Source: Ophiosphaerella korrae (Eukaryota > Ascomycota > Dothideomycetes > Pleosporales > Phaeosphaeriaceae). Taken from it: a stretch of 64,000 nt of DNA. Positions 1 to 13,049 of this stretch are shown one piece after another. Below the pieces are notes generated by a model. That model ran no database searches. It was not told where the DNA came from and worked only from the letters and a program-made list of their open reading frames with translations. The first letter of the stretch is position 1. The number at the start of each line of letters is the position of its first letter. The translations under genes were made by a program, and so were the position numbers. Where the stretch lies: NCBI GenBank assembly GCA_028456385.1, contig JALNQF010000233.1, positions 1 to 64,000 of the forward strand, written 5' to 3'.

Positions 1-2596
1 TCTATACTTTTAGATCTAAACGTTATAGCCTTAATTTACTATAATACGTATTATTAGTTATTATAAAGGCTTTACACTTATATACTTTTAAGTAGGCTAA
101 GTTTAGCTTTCTTATTAATACTATAATTCTTTAATTCTTAGTAACTTTTATAAAGAATACTTTATATAGTATCTTCTAGTTATTTAAGTAACTTAGCGTT
201 TAATTATATAAGTAGACTCTAGCCTATATAATTTTAGGCTAAAGTTCTTATAGTAAATTTACGTTAAGTTGTATAGTACGTACTTTCTCCTTATTAATTC
301 TTCTAGCGCGCTTAGCTCCTCTATTCTAGGCTTAAGTATCTAGAGCTAAAGGTTTAATAGTAATACCTTGTAAGTTTAACTAGCGCTAGACCTCTAGTTT
401 TACTATTGTAATCTTGTTATTAGCTTTAATTACCTTAACTAAGATACTATACTAATTCTTTAAGAAGAGAGTTAAGTTTAATAGTATCTTAATAATTAAT
501 TTAGCTAACTAGTTATTAGTAAAGTAGAAGTCTTACTATAGTTTTAAGTACTTATTAGTAATAAGTATCTAGCTTTTCTCTTTAGTAACGCTTTATACTT
601 TATATAAGTAGAAGTTAATAGAGAGTCTTTTTCTTAGTCTTTTATAACTAATTCTTAGTATATAGCTAATTTACTACTTTATCTTAGCTTTACTATATAC
701 GTTATACTAGACTATAGATACTCTTTTTATACGTACCCCTTAAGCTTACTAGATAAGGTATTTAATTATAGCTAGTCCTAGATAGCTAAGTCTCTTGTGC
801 TATAGTAGTACTAGTACTCTAATAGTCTAAGGTTTATAGGTATAGTACGCTACTTAGTATATAAGATTATATAATAAATAATACTTAAGTACCTATTAAC
901 TATAGATCTTAGTAAGGTATCTAATTATTTGTCTATTAGGCTTATTTAGAGTTATTAGCTTAGATTAAGTATTTTACTATATTCTTCTCTACTAGAGTAG
1001 CTAGAAAGAGACTAGGTTATAAAGAATATTTAGGTATATAGCTACGTTATATAGAACTAGTTTGTTTTCTATTAACTAGTTTTTTAGTATAAGGGTAAGA
1101 AATCTATATCCTTTTACTTATATCTTTAACTTACCTACTTATATATAATTATTTAGCCTTAATAGACAATAGTTATATATACGAGTTAGGTTGTTTATAA
1201 TATAGTAGGTTAAAGTAGAGTCTAGGATAAAGGAATTTTAGAGAAGGTAAGTATTATAAGTATTCCTTGTAGTTTTAGTAACAAAAGTACTCTTAATACT
1301 AGATATTTACTACCCTTCTAGTTAATCTTCTTTATAGATTTTAGTAATCTAAGGTAACTTAGTATATAGTTCTATATAAGGCTTTATTTAATACTTTAAC
1401 TATCTTCTTATTAGTCTTTATAAAGTTGTATTATACTTATATTTATAATTAATAAGCTCTTTTAGAGATTTACTTAGAGTCTATTAATCTAGTACTTTAT
1501 TAGGATTAATATAGTAGTAATTACTAAGTTTATAAGGTCTTTTATAAGCTAAGTATTATTTACTTATAGCTCTTTAACTTATTATTTAGTTAACGTTAGT
1601 ATTACTACTACGTGTACGTTAATTACAAAGTCTACTCTATTTATTAAGTAGTACGCTATCTATAAGAGAGGCGTCCCTAGTCTTACTTTAGGTAGTATTA
1701 CTACTAGTAGTATAAAGTAAGGTATTATCTACTATAAAAGTAGCTTTACGCCTTCTTATATTTAGGAGATAGTATACTATTATATACTTATAGTAGTATT
1801 TTATTATCTCTCTCTAGTTTATACTAAGTAATAGCCTTCTATTATCTTAAAAGGTTGTAGACTAAATTAGTACTACGTATTTAATAGCACTAAAAAGTCT
1901 TAAGTAATTATATTAATTTGTAGTAACTCTACTACTTAATATATTTTAGCCTTAGTAGTAGCGTAGTTATACTTAGCTATCTATATATCCTAATTTACTA
2001 GGCTTCTTATAAGCTTAAGTAATTTAAAGTATCTATTATATATACGCTCTTACTTAATATACTTATCTACGCTAATAGTTTACTTTAGGTTTAATAGCTA
2101 CTAACGTAGAGATTAGTTTAGTAGGTAGTACGTACGTAGTAGATATAGTAAGACTAAGGATTAGATAAACGTTATAATATACTAAAGACTTAACTACTCC
2201 TTTTTATACTCGTGTTAGTTACTATAGTATTACTTAGCTAATATTTTATAGTATTTAAGGTCTTCTTTAAAAGCTTTATAACTAGTAGCTAAGAGTTTAG
2301 ACTACTACGTAGGAGTCTTAATACCTAATACTAGAGTATAGTTAGCTATTACTAGAGCTATAATTAGTTCTAGTCTCTAAATTAGCTAAGTAGAAGATTC
2401 TAAGTTAATCTTATCTTAAATATTATATACTACGTATCTAGATTATAGTTAAATTATCTATATAGTATAATCCTTATTAGTCTTTAAGATTATAGTTAGA
2501 TCGCGTTAGGTTATACTAGCTATCTTGTTTTAGCTTCAAGTTATAAGAAGGTAGGAAATTATTACTTTTTTAGAGTACGCTTTAGTTAAGGCTAAG
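1..2596. repeat. RIP-degraded AT-rich repeat DNA, family not identified
   Basis: This stretch is built almost entirely of TA, CTA and TAG words, with CpA and TpG nearly absent, which is what repeat-induced point mutation leaves. All six frames are closed by frequent stops. I could not recognise reverse transcriptase, integrase or transposase motifs with confidence. It is probably more retroelement debris, possibly the context into which the solo LTR on its right side inserted. Confidence 0.7.
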
Positions 2597-3023
2597 TGTT
2601 ACAGGTGTAACAGAAGAAACCGAGATAGAACCAATTGATCCCGACTTAGGTGCTGACGAAGCATAGGATAAGCGGAGTAACGACTTCGATTAGGAGACTA
2701 CACATAACTAGGACACCTAGGCTAATCCGTAATCTATAGGCTCTTGGCATCAACAGATTACAGATCAAGGTAATCCGCAATCTATTGGTCTTAGCAACTA
2801 CAGATCATAGATTACGACGAGTATATAGACAGTAGGATGCGCATTGTTAGGATAGCATCGGCAATTCAATCCTTTGACTACAGAACGCCAATACAAGACA
2901 GTTGCAGAACATCTTCTATTGTTCACAGTTATTACAGATCCCTACACAAGCTTTTGTTATCACCTCACAATCTACTAACCCTAATATAAGCGCCTGTAGT
3001 CGACAACAGGCGACCCCGTTACA
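2597..3023 (+). mobile_element. Solo LTR of the local Gypsy family, largely free of RIP
   Basis: A 427-bp unit that begins TGTTACAGG and ends CCGTTACA, flanked by the 5-bp direct repeat CTAAG (2592-2596 and 3024-3028). No internal retrotransposon sequence follows, so it is a solo LTR. It aligns by eye with the LTRs at 4969, 11758, 16093 and 62928, but keeps the C and G residues that are T and A in those copies, and its base composition is visibly less AT-rich than the flanks. It approximates the unmutated LTR of this family. Orientation is given as in the + strand element at 4969. Confidence 0.85.
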
Positions 3024-3208
3024 CTAAGTATAGTACTTAGCTTAATTTAAGAGTTATTAGAGGGCTACTAGAGGGTAAGAGATTTACGCCTATTTTAAAG
3101 ATGCTCGTAGTGCTACTAGAGAGTAAGAGAATAGCACTTTTCGCTAACGCGCGTAGGGCTACTAGAAGGTAAGAGATTAGTACTTTTTACTAATACTCTT
3201 TATAGTGC
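3024..3208. repeat. Short imperfect direct repeats
   Basis: Three imperfect copies of a unit beginning GCTACTAGAGGGTAAGAGA occur at roughly 3063, 3111 and 3157, spaced about 45-50 bp apart. No coding potential is visible. Confidence 0.5.
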
Positions 3209-3350
3209 TTAGCTTAATACTTAGCTTAATACTTAAGTTAATACTCGAGTTAATACTTATGTTAATACTCGAGTTAATACTTATGTTAATACTCGAGTTA
3301 ATACTTAAGTTAATACTCGAGTTAATACTCGAGTTAATACTCGAGTTAAT
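3209..3350. repeat. 12-bp tandem repeat array (TTAATACTCGAG)n
   Basis: Eleven consecutive 12-bp units with an exact period from 3214 to 3345, each starting TTAATACT and ending CGAG, TAAG, TATG or TAGC. The variant endings are mostly transitions of one another, compatible with RIP acting on an originally uniform minisatellite. Confidence 0.9.
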
Positions 3351-3872
3351 ATAGGTAGATACTAGTTTACTTAACTTAGTTAAGGTAGTAAGACTCTTAA
3401 TTGTTAAGTTTAAAGGAGGTTATAGTAGTTTAATAAAAAGGCTTTTTTGTAATAGCTATATAAAGGCCTTATTAGAGAGGGATACTAAGGCTTTTAGAAA
3501 AGCCTTTTTTTAGATTAATTACTTATAACTTAATAGTACTAGGTATAAACTAAGTAGATTAATCCTACTATCTATTTCTAGCCCTATACTCTATCTATAT
3601 ATCTATAATATAGTAGTCTTAGCTAGGTCTCTTAAGATAGTAGTAAGCTAGATCCTTAACACCCTTTCTATTAAGGTGCTAGTTTCTTTATTATATTAGT
3701 TGTACTAACGTAGTCTATCTCTTTGTATATAAGATTCTTTATTTAATTCCTTTATTTGTAAAGGTTAAAGCTATAATCCTTTTAGCTATAGTAGGGTTAG
3801 TAGCTTAGTAATTACATATATAATCGCGTATCTAATCGCGTATCGAGTATCTAATTATACAACTTATCTAAC
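3351..3872. repeat. AT-rich degraded DNA, nothing recognised
   Basis: RIP-like composition with no recognisable domain. A short palindrome-like stretch lies near 3450-3510, where AAAAGGCTTTTTT and AAAGCCTTTTTT are related. The homology to the retrotransposon 3' region begins only at about 3873. Confidence 0.5.
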
Positions 3873-4968
3873 AAGTTCTTTATCTTCTTCTTCTATACCT
3901 ACTAAGTCTACTCTTTATTATCTTTAATTAGTAGATTGTATATTATACTATAGTATTATAATATTCTCTTATTCTTGTTATAAATCTTTAAATCCTCTAT
4001 TAGATTATCTTTCCTTAAATTATAGTAAGGCTTATAAGGTATATATTTATACTAATACTTATTTATCTTGTAATCTTTCTAGTGTGTTTCTAGTAGAATA
4101 TAAGTTAATAATACTTACTTATGTATCTATACTTATTTATAATAGGGAGAGCTATTAACTATACTTAAGATAAACTATCTAGATAGATTATAGAGGCTAA
4201 AAAAGAACGTAATTAGATTCTAAGTATATAAGTAGAAAATTATACTTATTTAGTTTATCTTTAGAAAATAAAGGCCTTAAATAATATAAAGTCTATTAAG
4301 TAGGCTACTCTCTTAGAGTCTAAGCTTAATTTTAAGGCTATAGTAGAAGCTACTCTAATTACTATTATATTAAGCGCTCCTATTATCTCCTTATCTAGTA
4401 GTAGTACTATAGACTTTCTTAGTTTACTACAAGGCGCTCTAGAGGATTTTAATTTTAGAACTCCTCTAGTTTCTTAAGGTAGTTAAGGTTGTCTTCTAGT
4501 TTCTAGGTATCTTTCTATAGTTATCCTTTCTTGTCTATTCTTATCTATTTTACTAGATAGTAGTTCCTACTATTATAGAACTAGTATTAAAGAATCTTCT
4601 TAACTTCTTAGTCTTTCTATTCTTTATACGTATCTACTTTATATACTAGTAGTTCTACTTCTTATAGTACTTTTTCTAGTAGTACTACGTAGAATATTAG
4701 ATATATTCTTATCTTATCTAGTAGTCTTAACTTAAATATAACTAGTATAACTTTCTTTTTAACTTTATATATATACTCTCTATTACTTAAATACTTTATA
4801 GATTACTAGTATTTCTTTATTGTATATTAAGTAGTTAAGCTCTACTAGCTTTATTTTCTTAGAGAAATATTTAACTAGGTATTCTTATTTAGTAGCTAGG
4901 TTTTCTTATATTAGTACTATTCTATAGACTAAGTTTAATACGTCTATTTTTACTATTACTAGTAGATT
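3873..4968 (-). mobile_element. 3' portion of Gypsy element 2 (interrupted copy)
   Basis: Read on the minus strand, 4968 down to about 4760 matches the RNase H region of element 1 (about 9055-9260). The sequence then jumps to the equivalent of about 10,800 and follows it to the 3' internal region (equivalent of 11,680). The part encoding most of the integrase is therefore missing, an internal deletion. The right end joins the element 1 insertion; together with 12190-16492 it forms one interrupted element. Its own 3' LTR is not present on the left. No open frame survives. Confidence 0.75.
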
Positions 4969-5431
4969 TATTATAGGCGTAATAAGAGAAACTAAGATAG
5001 AACTAATTAGTCTTAACTTAGATACTAACAAAGTATAGGACGAGTAGAGTAATAACTTTAATTAGGAAACTACTTATAATTAGAATACGTAATAGTAATC
5101 TATAATTACATACTATAGATTAAAAGTAATCTATAATAACGTATAATAGATTAAGAGTAATCTATAATTACGTATAAATAGATTAAGAGTAATCTATAAT
5201 ATTATATAAATAGATTAGAATAAGTATATAGCTAATAGTAATACGTATTATTAGGATAGTATTAGTAATCTAATCTCTAACCTAAAATACTAATATATAA
5301 TATTATATATACAAATTAACTATTATTTATAAGTTATTACTAATTATAATATAAACTTTTGCTATTAACTTCTAATCTACTAATACTTCTAAAGAGGTTA
5401 CTTATAGTTAATAATAAGTTACCCTATTATA
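4969..5431 (+). repeat. 5' LTR of element 1
   Basis: Starts TATTATAGG (decayed TGTTACAGG) and ends CTATTATA (decayed TTACA). The middle holds several copies of a roughly 30-bp motif in which AATCTATA and TATAGATT alternate; this LTR has more of them than the 3' LTR, explaining its greater length (463 against 432 bp). Confidence 0.85.
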
Positions 5432-8400
5432 CCTTACTAATTTAGTTATTAGAAGAAGTAAAGCGTAAGTAGCGTATAGTCTAGCTAATATAATAGTAGA
5501 AAGTTAAACTAAAAAAAGAGTTAAGGCACCCCTAAGTAGTTATAAATTAGATAATACTACTTAGAAAGTAATTAAGAACTACCTAAATAATCTAATCTTA
5601 AAAAAAGAAGATATAAAAATAGTAATTAATACCCTAGAAATATAGAATAAAGAACTCTAGGACTACGTAAAGTAAAATAATGTATAAATTAAGACTATTA
5701 TAAAAGGATAGAACTAGATAGAATAAATTACCTAGAGACTAGAGATAAGTATGACAAAGAAACTACCTAAGATACTTATACTTAAGAAATTTAATAAAAT
5801 AAGAGAAAAACTAAGACCTTTTATAGTAGTAGTATAACTCTAGATTAATATATAAGTACTATACTTTAATAGAGAAGATAAGAAAGTAATATATATTAGG
5901 ATGTACTTTAAAGAAAATACAATAAGATAGTTTAAATTATACTAGATAGAATATATAATATATATACTAAGAATATAAAAAGATAAAATAAAAGCTATCT
6001 TAAAAAGTTATAAATACTTTACTAAATAAATAAAAGTAGAATTTAGAGATATAGGTATTACCTAATAAGCTAAAGAAAAACTTAAAAGGCTAATATAGTA
6101 TAAGAGTATCTCTAAGTATATATTATAGTTTAAGTAACTATTATAAAATATAGAATAGAATAAAGTATCTCTAATATTATAATTTAAATAAGGCCTTAAC
6201 TTAAAAATCTAATACAAGATAATATATATAGAGAAACTAAGAATATTAAAAGCTTTAAAATAATAGGTAATATAAATTAATAATAATCTTAGAGAATAGA
6301 AAAAGAATAAGTTTAGACGATAACCTAGAAACTAAAACGCTAGAGACCCTATAATCTTTAATACTAATAAAGATAAAAATAAAATAAAAATAAAAACTTT
6401 ATATATTTTAGCTATAGTAAGAAAGGCTACTATATAAAAGATTATTAGTCTAAATAGAAAAAAGATATAGTATACTATAAATATAGAAAACTAAGACACT
6501 TTATAAAAGATTATAGAAGTAAGAACTCTAAGAAAGATAAAGAAGCTTAGTTAAAAATAACTAAGAATAGGAAGGAAGTACTAAAAGTATAGGCTAAACG
6601 TTAAGAAAAAGTAGCTAGGAGTAGAAAAATATAGTATATAATACTTAATTAGACTTTTTATTATAATAATAACTACTATATATACTTTTCTAGTAAATAA
6701 GAAATAAGATAGTTCTTATAGAAAAATAAAGTAGTAGTAATAAAAGAAAGAATAAAAGCTTAGATAAAAGAAATAGCCTAAGTAATAGATCTACTAATAG
6801 AAGATTTAGAAGAGGAAGAACCCTAAACCCTATTAATCTAGACTAAAAGACTAGTACTAGATAATAAGACTACTATAGTCTCCTCTAAAAGACTATAAAA
6901 AGATAAGAGATAAATTAATATAAGAAGTATAGAGTATACCTAGTTAAAAATATATAGCTATAATAGCTATATAATAATAGATATAAAAGAATAAAATAAA
7001 GAATAGAAGTTTATTTAGAAATACTTACTAGTTATAAGTATAAAGGAAGCGTATAAAGACTAAAAAGAATATAATCTTAAAGTAATAAAATTTATAATAT
7101 TCTAATAGTAGATAGAATAATATATAGTAATAGTAAGAAGAATACTTATATAGAGAGAATAGTAGTTCTTTATAAGAAAAATATAATAGATTAACAAAGC
7201 CTATATACTATATATACTAATAGTATACTATATCTTAGTAATAGTAAGACCTAAAAAAGATAAATACTAGAAAGGAGATAATAAAAGGATAGATTTTGAA
7301 TATCTAGTATATACTAAGATATTATAGATATTATACTTAAACACAAATTACTATATATATAGAGAATTTAAGGTACGTAATTATATATAACTAATAAGAA
7401 AGAAAGGATATAATTACCTAAATATAATTATAAAGAAAGATATCTAAAGTTAAAAATTAACTAGAATACTTAATAAGGAGTATATAGTAATTAGACTAAG
7501 ACTAAAACTATTAAAAAAAAATATCTAAAAGAAACTATAGTATAAATCTATCTATAATAAATATCTAAAATATAAGAACTATAAAAATAAAGTAAAGTAA
7601 TAGCCCTAAAAGAATAGATAATTTAAAGAAAAACCTAAGTATAAAATGCTAGAAAGTATTATAAGCTTATATATTATAAAAATAGGTATATATTAAGAAA
7701 GAAGAGTATAAGTTATAATTAATAGTAAAGCTACAAGAATCTTTATATTAAAGAAATTTATAGAGAATTAAGGAATAAAATATATAATAAAGAAATACTC
7801 TTAATAACTTAGTATAATTAAAAGAAAACTATTCTAGGAACCTATTAGGTTTAAAACAATACTTTCTATACTAAGACTAGAAGAGTTAGAAATTAAAAAT
7901 ATAGTTATAGATATAACAATAATTAATAATAAACAAGATATAATATTAAGTATACTATAGTTATAAATAACTAACCTAAGGATTAATTAGAGGATAGAAA
8001 GAATTAGCTACTCTAAAAAAGATATATTAAAAGCTAATATAAGTATATATAGAAGAGAATTCCTAGAGAAATATAAGAAATAGGAAAAGTAACTTACTAA
8101 ACTTAAAGAATACCTTCTAAAATATTAACTATAGGACTTAGAAATAAACTTAGAAGAAAGAAAGAATATAGGCTAGAGCTTAGTCTATAGAAAAATAGAA
8201 GAAAAATTAAAGATTAAGTAAGTATTTATTAAAAATATAATATAAAAAAGATAGATATAGGAATTCTAATCTTTAGTAGTATATAGACTTATCTTTATAG
8301 ATAAAAAGGAGATAGAAGAAAAATAACCTTACGTAGACTTTAGAAAAATAAACGCAATTATAGATAAAAATAAATACCCCTTACTATATATAGATAAGAT

Positions 8401-10227
8401 ATAAGATAGGCTATAAAAAGCTTAAATCTTTACAAAACTAGATATCTAAAACGCTTACTACTAGATTAGAATTACAAAAGGTAATAAATAGAAAATAGTA
8501 TTTAGAAGGTAGTATAAACTATTTAGGTATATAGTTATACTCTTTAGACTAATAAATATACTAGTAGTATTCTAAGAAAGAATTAATATAGTCCTAAAAG
8601 AATACTTAGACGTATTTATATTTATATACTTAGACGATATTTTTATATTCTTAGAATTAGAAGAAGAATATATATAATATATATATAAAGTACTAGAAAA
8701 GCTAGTAAAAAACAAACTATTTTTTAAAATAAGGAAGTATAAGTTCTATATAAAAGAGATAGACTTCCTTAGATTTATTATTAAACTAAGAAAAATAAGA
8801 ATTAACCTAAACAAGATTAAAGTAATCTAGGAATAGCTAATACTAAAGAACTTACAAGAAGTATAATAGTTTTATAGACTAGTAAACTTTTATAGAAAAT
8901 TAATAGTAAGATAGTCTAAAATAATTAAACTATTAATAAAACTTATAAAGAAGGATACGCTATTTAAATAGACTTAAGAATATAATAAAGTATTTAACTA
9001 GATTAAATAAAAGTTTATAGAAAACCTAGTTATTAGAATATATAATCTAGAACTACTAGCGATAGTAAAAATAGATATATTAAATTTAGTCTATAGAATA
9101 GAACTAATATAAGAAGACTAGGTTATAAAGTAAAAATACTTAGTTAAATACTTCTCTAAGAAAATAAAACTAGTAGAGCTTAACTACCTAATCTATAATA
9201 AAGAAATACTAGTAATCTATAAAGTATTTAAGTAATAGAGAGTATACCTATAAAGAGTAAAGTATTAAATAAAGGTTTATATAGACTATAAAAATCTTAT
9301 AAAATTTATAATAAATAAGGACTTATTATAACGCTATACAAGATAGTAGGAATATTTATTAATATTTAATCTTAAGATTATATATATAAAGAGAAAAGAT
9401 AATTAACTTATAAATACTCTAAGTAGAAGACTAGATTTATAAAAAGAAGTAAACGCTACTAGTATAGTTCTAATTAAAAATAAATATAGATACTTAGTCT
9501 TAAAAACGCTAAAAATAGCTATAACACTTAAAAGGAAGAGTAGTAAGCTAGATAAATAGATTTAAAAAGAAATAGAAAAAGCTCCTAAAGAAATAGATAA
9601 GCTTAAAACCTAAAAAAGATTTATAAAGGTATATAGAAGAACGTATATACTAAATAAAATATAGAGAGAATTTATATAATAATTCTACAAACTACTAGTA
9701 TATAGATATTAACGTATAGATAAAATATTAAATAAACTATTAAGAGACTACTATATTCTAAAAGTAAGATAACTAGTAATAGAAGTACTATAAGACTATA
9801 TAGAATATTATAAAAATAAATATAGTAGATATATACTATATAAGAAGCTATAACTAGTTAAAGTACTAAAATAACTTTAGAGAGTTATTATAATAGATTT
9901 TATTATAAAATTACCTAAGTTAAAAGACCTAATATTAAGAATTAAATATAATAGAATCTTAATAATAGTAGATAAGCTTATAAAGTACTTATATTTTAGA
10001 CTATATAAAGAGAAAAGTATAATAGAGGTTACTATATACTAGGTCCTAGGAACTATAATTAGCTAATATAGACTTCTAGATAAAACTATTATAGATAGAG
10101 ATATAAGATTTATATTAAAACTATAGAGAATAATAATAGTATAAATAGGAGTTAATTATATAATATTAATAGTATACTATCTATAGATAGATAGACAATT
10201 AGAACGTATAAACTAGATAGTAGAATA

Positions 10228-10390
10228 TGTTACGCTATAGGCCGTAGTAGGCCGTAGCTACGCAAAGCGCAAGCAAGGGCAAGGGCCCTTAGGCAATATA
10301 TACTATTCTACTCCTATATTCAACGTTATTAAATACTCGGTTACCTTTTTAGGTTTATTTAGCGTAGTAGAGTAGAGCTACTACATAATA
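10228..10390. mobile_element. 163-bp LTR-like insert within element 1 integrase
   Basis: A GC-richer island interrupts the integrase reading of element 1. It is flanked by direct repeats GAATA (10223-10227 and 10391-10395). Its ends, TGTTACGC on the left and the complement of TATTATGT on the right, are inverted repeats differing only by transitions. Removing it with one GAATA copy restores the expected integrase continuity. The 5-bp duplication and TGTTAC end suggest a small solo LTR or TRIM-type element; a MITE is the alternative. Confidence 0.6.
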
Positions 10391-11757
10391 GAATAATACT
10401 TAAAATACTACCTTAACTATAACTAGAACAATTAGGTATAGCTATTACTTATAATATAGTTAGTATACAATAGCGTAAAGAATATAGTAATAGGAGTATT
10501 ACCTTTCTTTATAAACTATAGATTTAACTCTAATACTTACTAAATACTAAGAAATATAGAATCTTAGTCTCTAAAAAGAGAAAACTTTACTAATAGACTT
10601 AAAGATATATATAATTAACTTAAACAAGATATAGAGTTCTTATATAATTAAATAGTAAAATACTATAATAAAAAATATATAAGAGGACCCTAATTTAAAA
10701 AGAGAGAAAAGGTATAGTTACTATAAAGAATTATTAAAAGTAAATAATTAAGTTTAAATCTAGATTACGTTAAGATAAAGCTATATAAAGTAAAAAAAGA
10801 AGTTATACTAGTTATATTTAAACTAAAACTACTAAGTAAAATAAGGATATACCTAATATTCTACGTATTATTATTAGAAAAAATACTATAAGAAGTAGAA
10901 CTAGTAGTATATAAAGTAGATATATATAGACAATAAGAAGAATAAGAAGTTAAAGAAATCTTATAATACTAATTCTATAATAGAAGGAATTACTACCTAG
11001 TAAAATAGATAGGTACTAACAAGAAAAGATAACTATAAGAAGAAATATAGGAACTAAAAGATAATCTTAACTACTCTAAGAAACTAAAGGAGTTCTAAAA
11101 TTAAAATCCTCTAGAATACTTAGTAGTAAATAGAGAAGACCTACGTTATTAGTAATAGGTAGAGAGGCGCTAGATACGCCTAATAAGATAGGAACCTAAG
11201 TAGCCTTTATTATAGACTTAAAGTCTAACTTAGACTCTAAGAGAATAGCTTATATAATAGACTTTTTATTATTTAAAGCCTTTATCTTATAAAGATAAAC
11301 TAGATAAGTATAGTTCTCTACTTATATACTTAGAATATAGTTACGCTCCTTTTTAGCCTCTATAATTTATAATAATAGTTTATCTTAAGCGTAGTTAATA
11401 GCTTTCTCTATTACACCTAAGTACTAACGCGTAAATAAGCCTAATAAACTTACGCTTTACTAGAGAGATACTAGATAGATTATAAGATAAATAAGTATTA
11501 GTATAAATATATACTTTGTAAGCCTTACTATATTTTAAAGAGTAATAAACTAATAAAAGGTTAGAAGACTTATAATAAGAATAAAGAAATATTTTAATAC
11601 TATAATATAATACGTAGTCTACTAATTAAAGATAATAGAGAGTAGATTTAGTAGGTATAAAGATAGAGAACAAAGAACTTAATATTAACGAGGAAACTAG
11701 ATTAATAATATTAGCCCTAGCAAGGAGAAATAAAAGCCTACCTAAAGGAGGAAATAG

Positions 11758-12189
11758 TATTATAGGTGTAATAAGAGAAACTAAGATAGAACTAATTAGT
11801 CCTAACTTAGATACTAACAAAGTATAGGATAAGTAGGGTAATAACCTTAATTAGGAAACTACTTATAATTAGAATATATAATAGTAATCTATAATAATAT
11901 ATAATAGATTAAGGGTAATCTATAATTACGTGTAAATAGATTAAAGGTAATCTATAATATTGTATAAATAGATTAGAATAAGTATATAGCTAATAGTAAT
12001 ACGTATTATTAGGATAGTATTAGTAATCTAATCTCTAACCTAGAACGCTAATACTTAATATTATACACACAAATTAACTATTATTTATAAGTTATTACTA
12101 ATTATAACACGAACTTTTACTATTAACTTCTAATCTACTAATACCTCTAAAGAGGTTACTTGTAGTTAACAACAAGTTACCCTATTACA
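11758..12189 (+). repeat. 3' LTR of element 1
   Basis: 432 bp, starting TATTATAGGTGTAATAAG and ending CTATTACA; matches the 5' LTR apart from RIP-type transitions and one fewer internal repeat. It is preceded by the polypurine tract at about 11743-11757. Confidence 0.85.
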
Positions 12190-12984
12190 AGATCTAAGTT
12201 ATATATTCTAATAACTAAGTTCTCTATAAATCTTTATTTAATCTAGTTAAATACTTTATTTTATTCCTTAGTCTATTTAAATAGTGTATCTTTCTTTATA
12301 AGTTTTATTAATAGTTCTATTATTTTAGACTATCTTATTATTAACTTTCTATAAAAGTTTACTAGTCTTTAAAATTATTATACTTTTTGTAGGTTTCTTA
12401 GTATTAGCTATTCCTAGATTACTTTAATCTTGTTTAGGTTAATCTTTATTTTTCCTAGTTTAATAATAAATCTAAGGAAATTAGTTTCTTTTATATAGAA
12501 TTCGCATTTCCTTATTTTATAGAATAGTTTATTTTCTACTAGTTTTTCTAGTACCTTATATATATATTATATATATTCTTCTTCTATTTTTAAGAATATA
12601 AAGATATTATCTAGGTATATAAATATAAAAGCGTCTAGGTATTCTCTTAAAACTATATTAATTCTTTCTTAGAATACTACTAGTACATTTATTAATCTAA
12701 AAGGTATTACTAAGTATTTAAATAGTCTATACTATATTCTAAATACTATTTTCTATTTATTACCTTATTTAATTCTAATCTAATAGTAGGCGTTTTAGAT
12801 ATCTAGTTTTATAAAGATTTAATCTTTTTATAACTTATCTTATATTTTATCTATATATAGTAAAGAGTATTAGTTTTTACTTATAATTACGTTTATCTTT
12901 CTAAAGTCTACGTAAAGTCTCTTATTATTATAAAGGATTTATCTCTTATATCTTTTATTTTTACACTAATATTAGTAAGTTACA

Positions 12985-13049
12985 ACTTACTAATATTACA
13001 AACTTACTAATATTATAAACTTACTAATATTATAAACTTACTAATATTT
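12985..13049. repeat. 17-bp tandem repeat inside element 2 RT
   Basis: About 3.8 copies of a 17-bp unit beginning ACTTACTAATATTA, preceded by an inverted partial copy at about 12967-12983. It is not present at the corresponding place of element 1, so it is an expansion or insertion specific to element 2. Confidence 0.75.

Larger units (their letters stand above)
4969..12189 (+). mobile_element. Full-length RIP-killed Ty3/Gypsy retrotransposon (element 1)
   Basis: A 7.2-kb element with two LTRs in the same orientation and flanking 5-bp repeats AGATT (4964-4968) and AGATC (12190-12194), differing by one RIP-type transition. Recognisable decayed domains run in order: gag with a zinc-knuckle-like stretch near 6410-6530, reverse transcriptase with the YLDD catalytic box at 8627-8638, RNase H near 9000-9250, integrase near 9850-10560 (interrupted by a small insert) and a 3' internal region. 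A purine tract AAAGGAGGAAATAG lies directly before the 3' LTR. Every frame is riddled with stops, so it encodes nothing now. Confidence 0.9.

Noticed and set aside
3209..3350. Possible CRISPR-like array
   Set aside because: Contiguous 12-bp tandem repeats with no spacers, in a eukaryotic genome; it is a minisatellite.
11626..11820. 64-codon minus-strand frame in the AT-rich block
   Set aside because: It spans the 3' internal region and LTR of element 1 and is a chance opening in RIP-decayed DNA.
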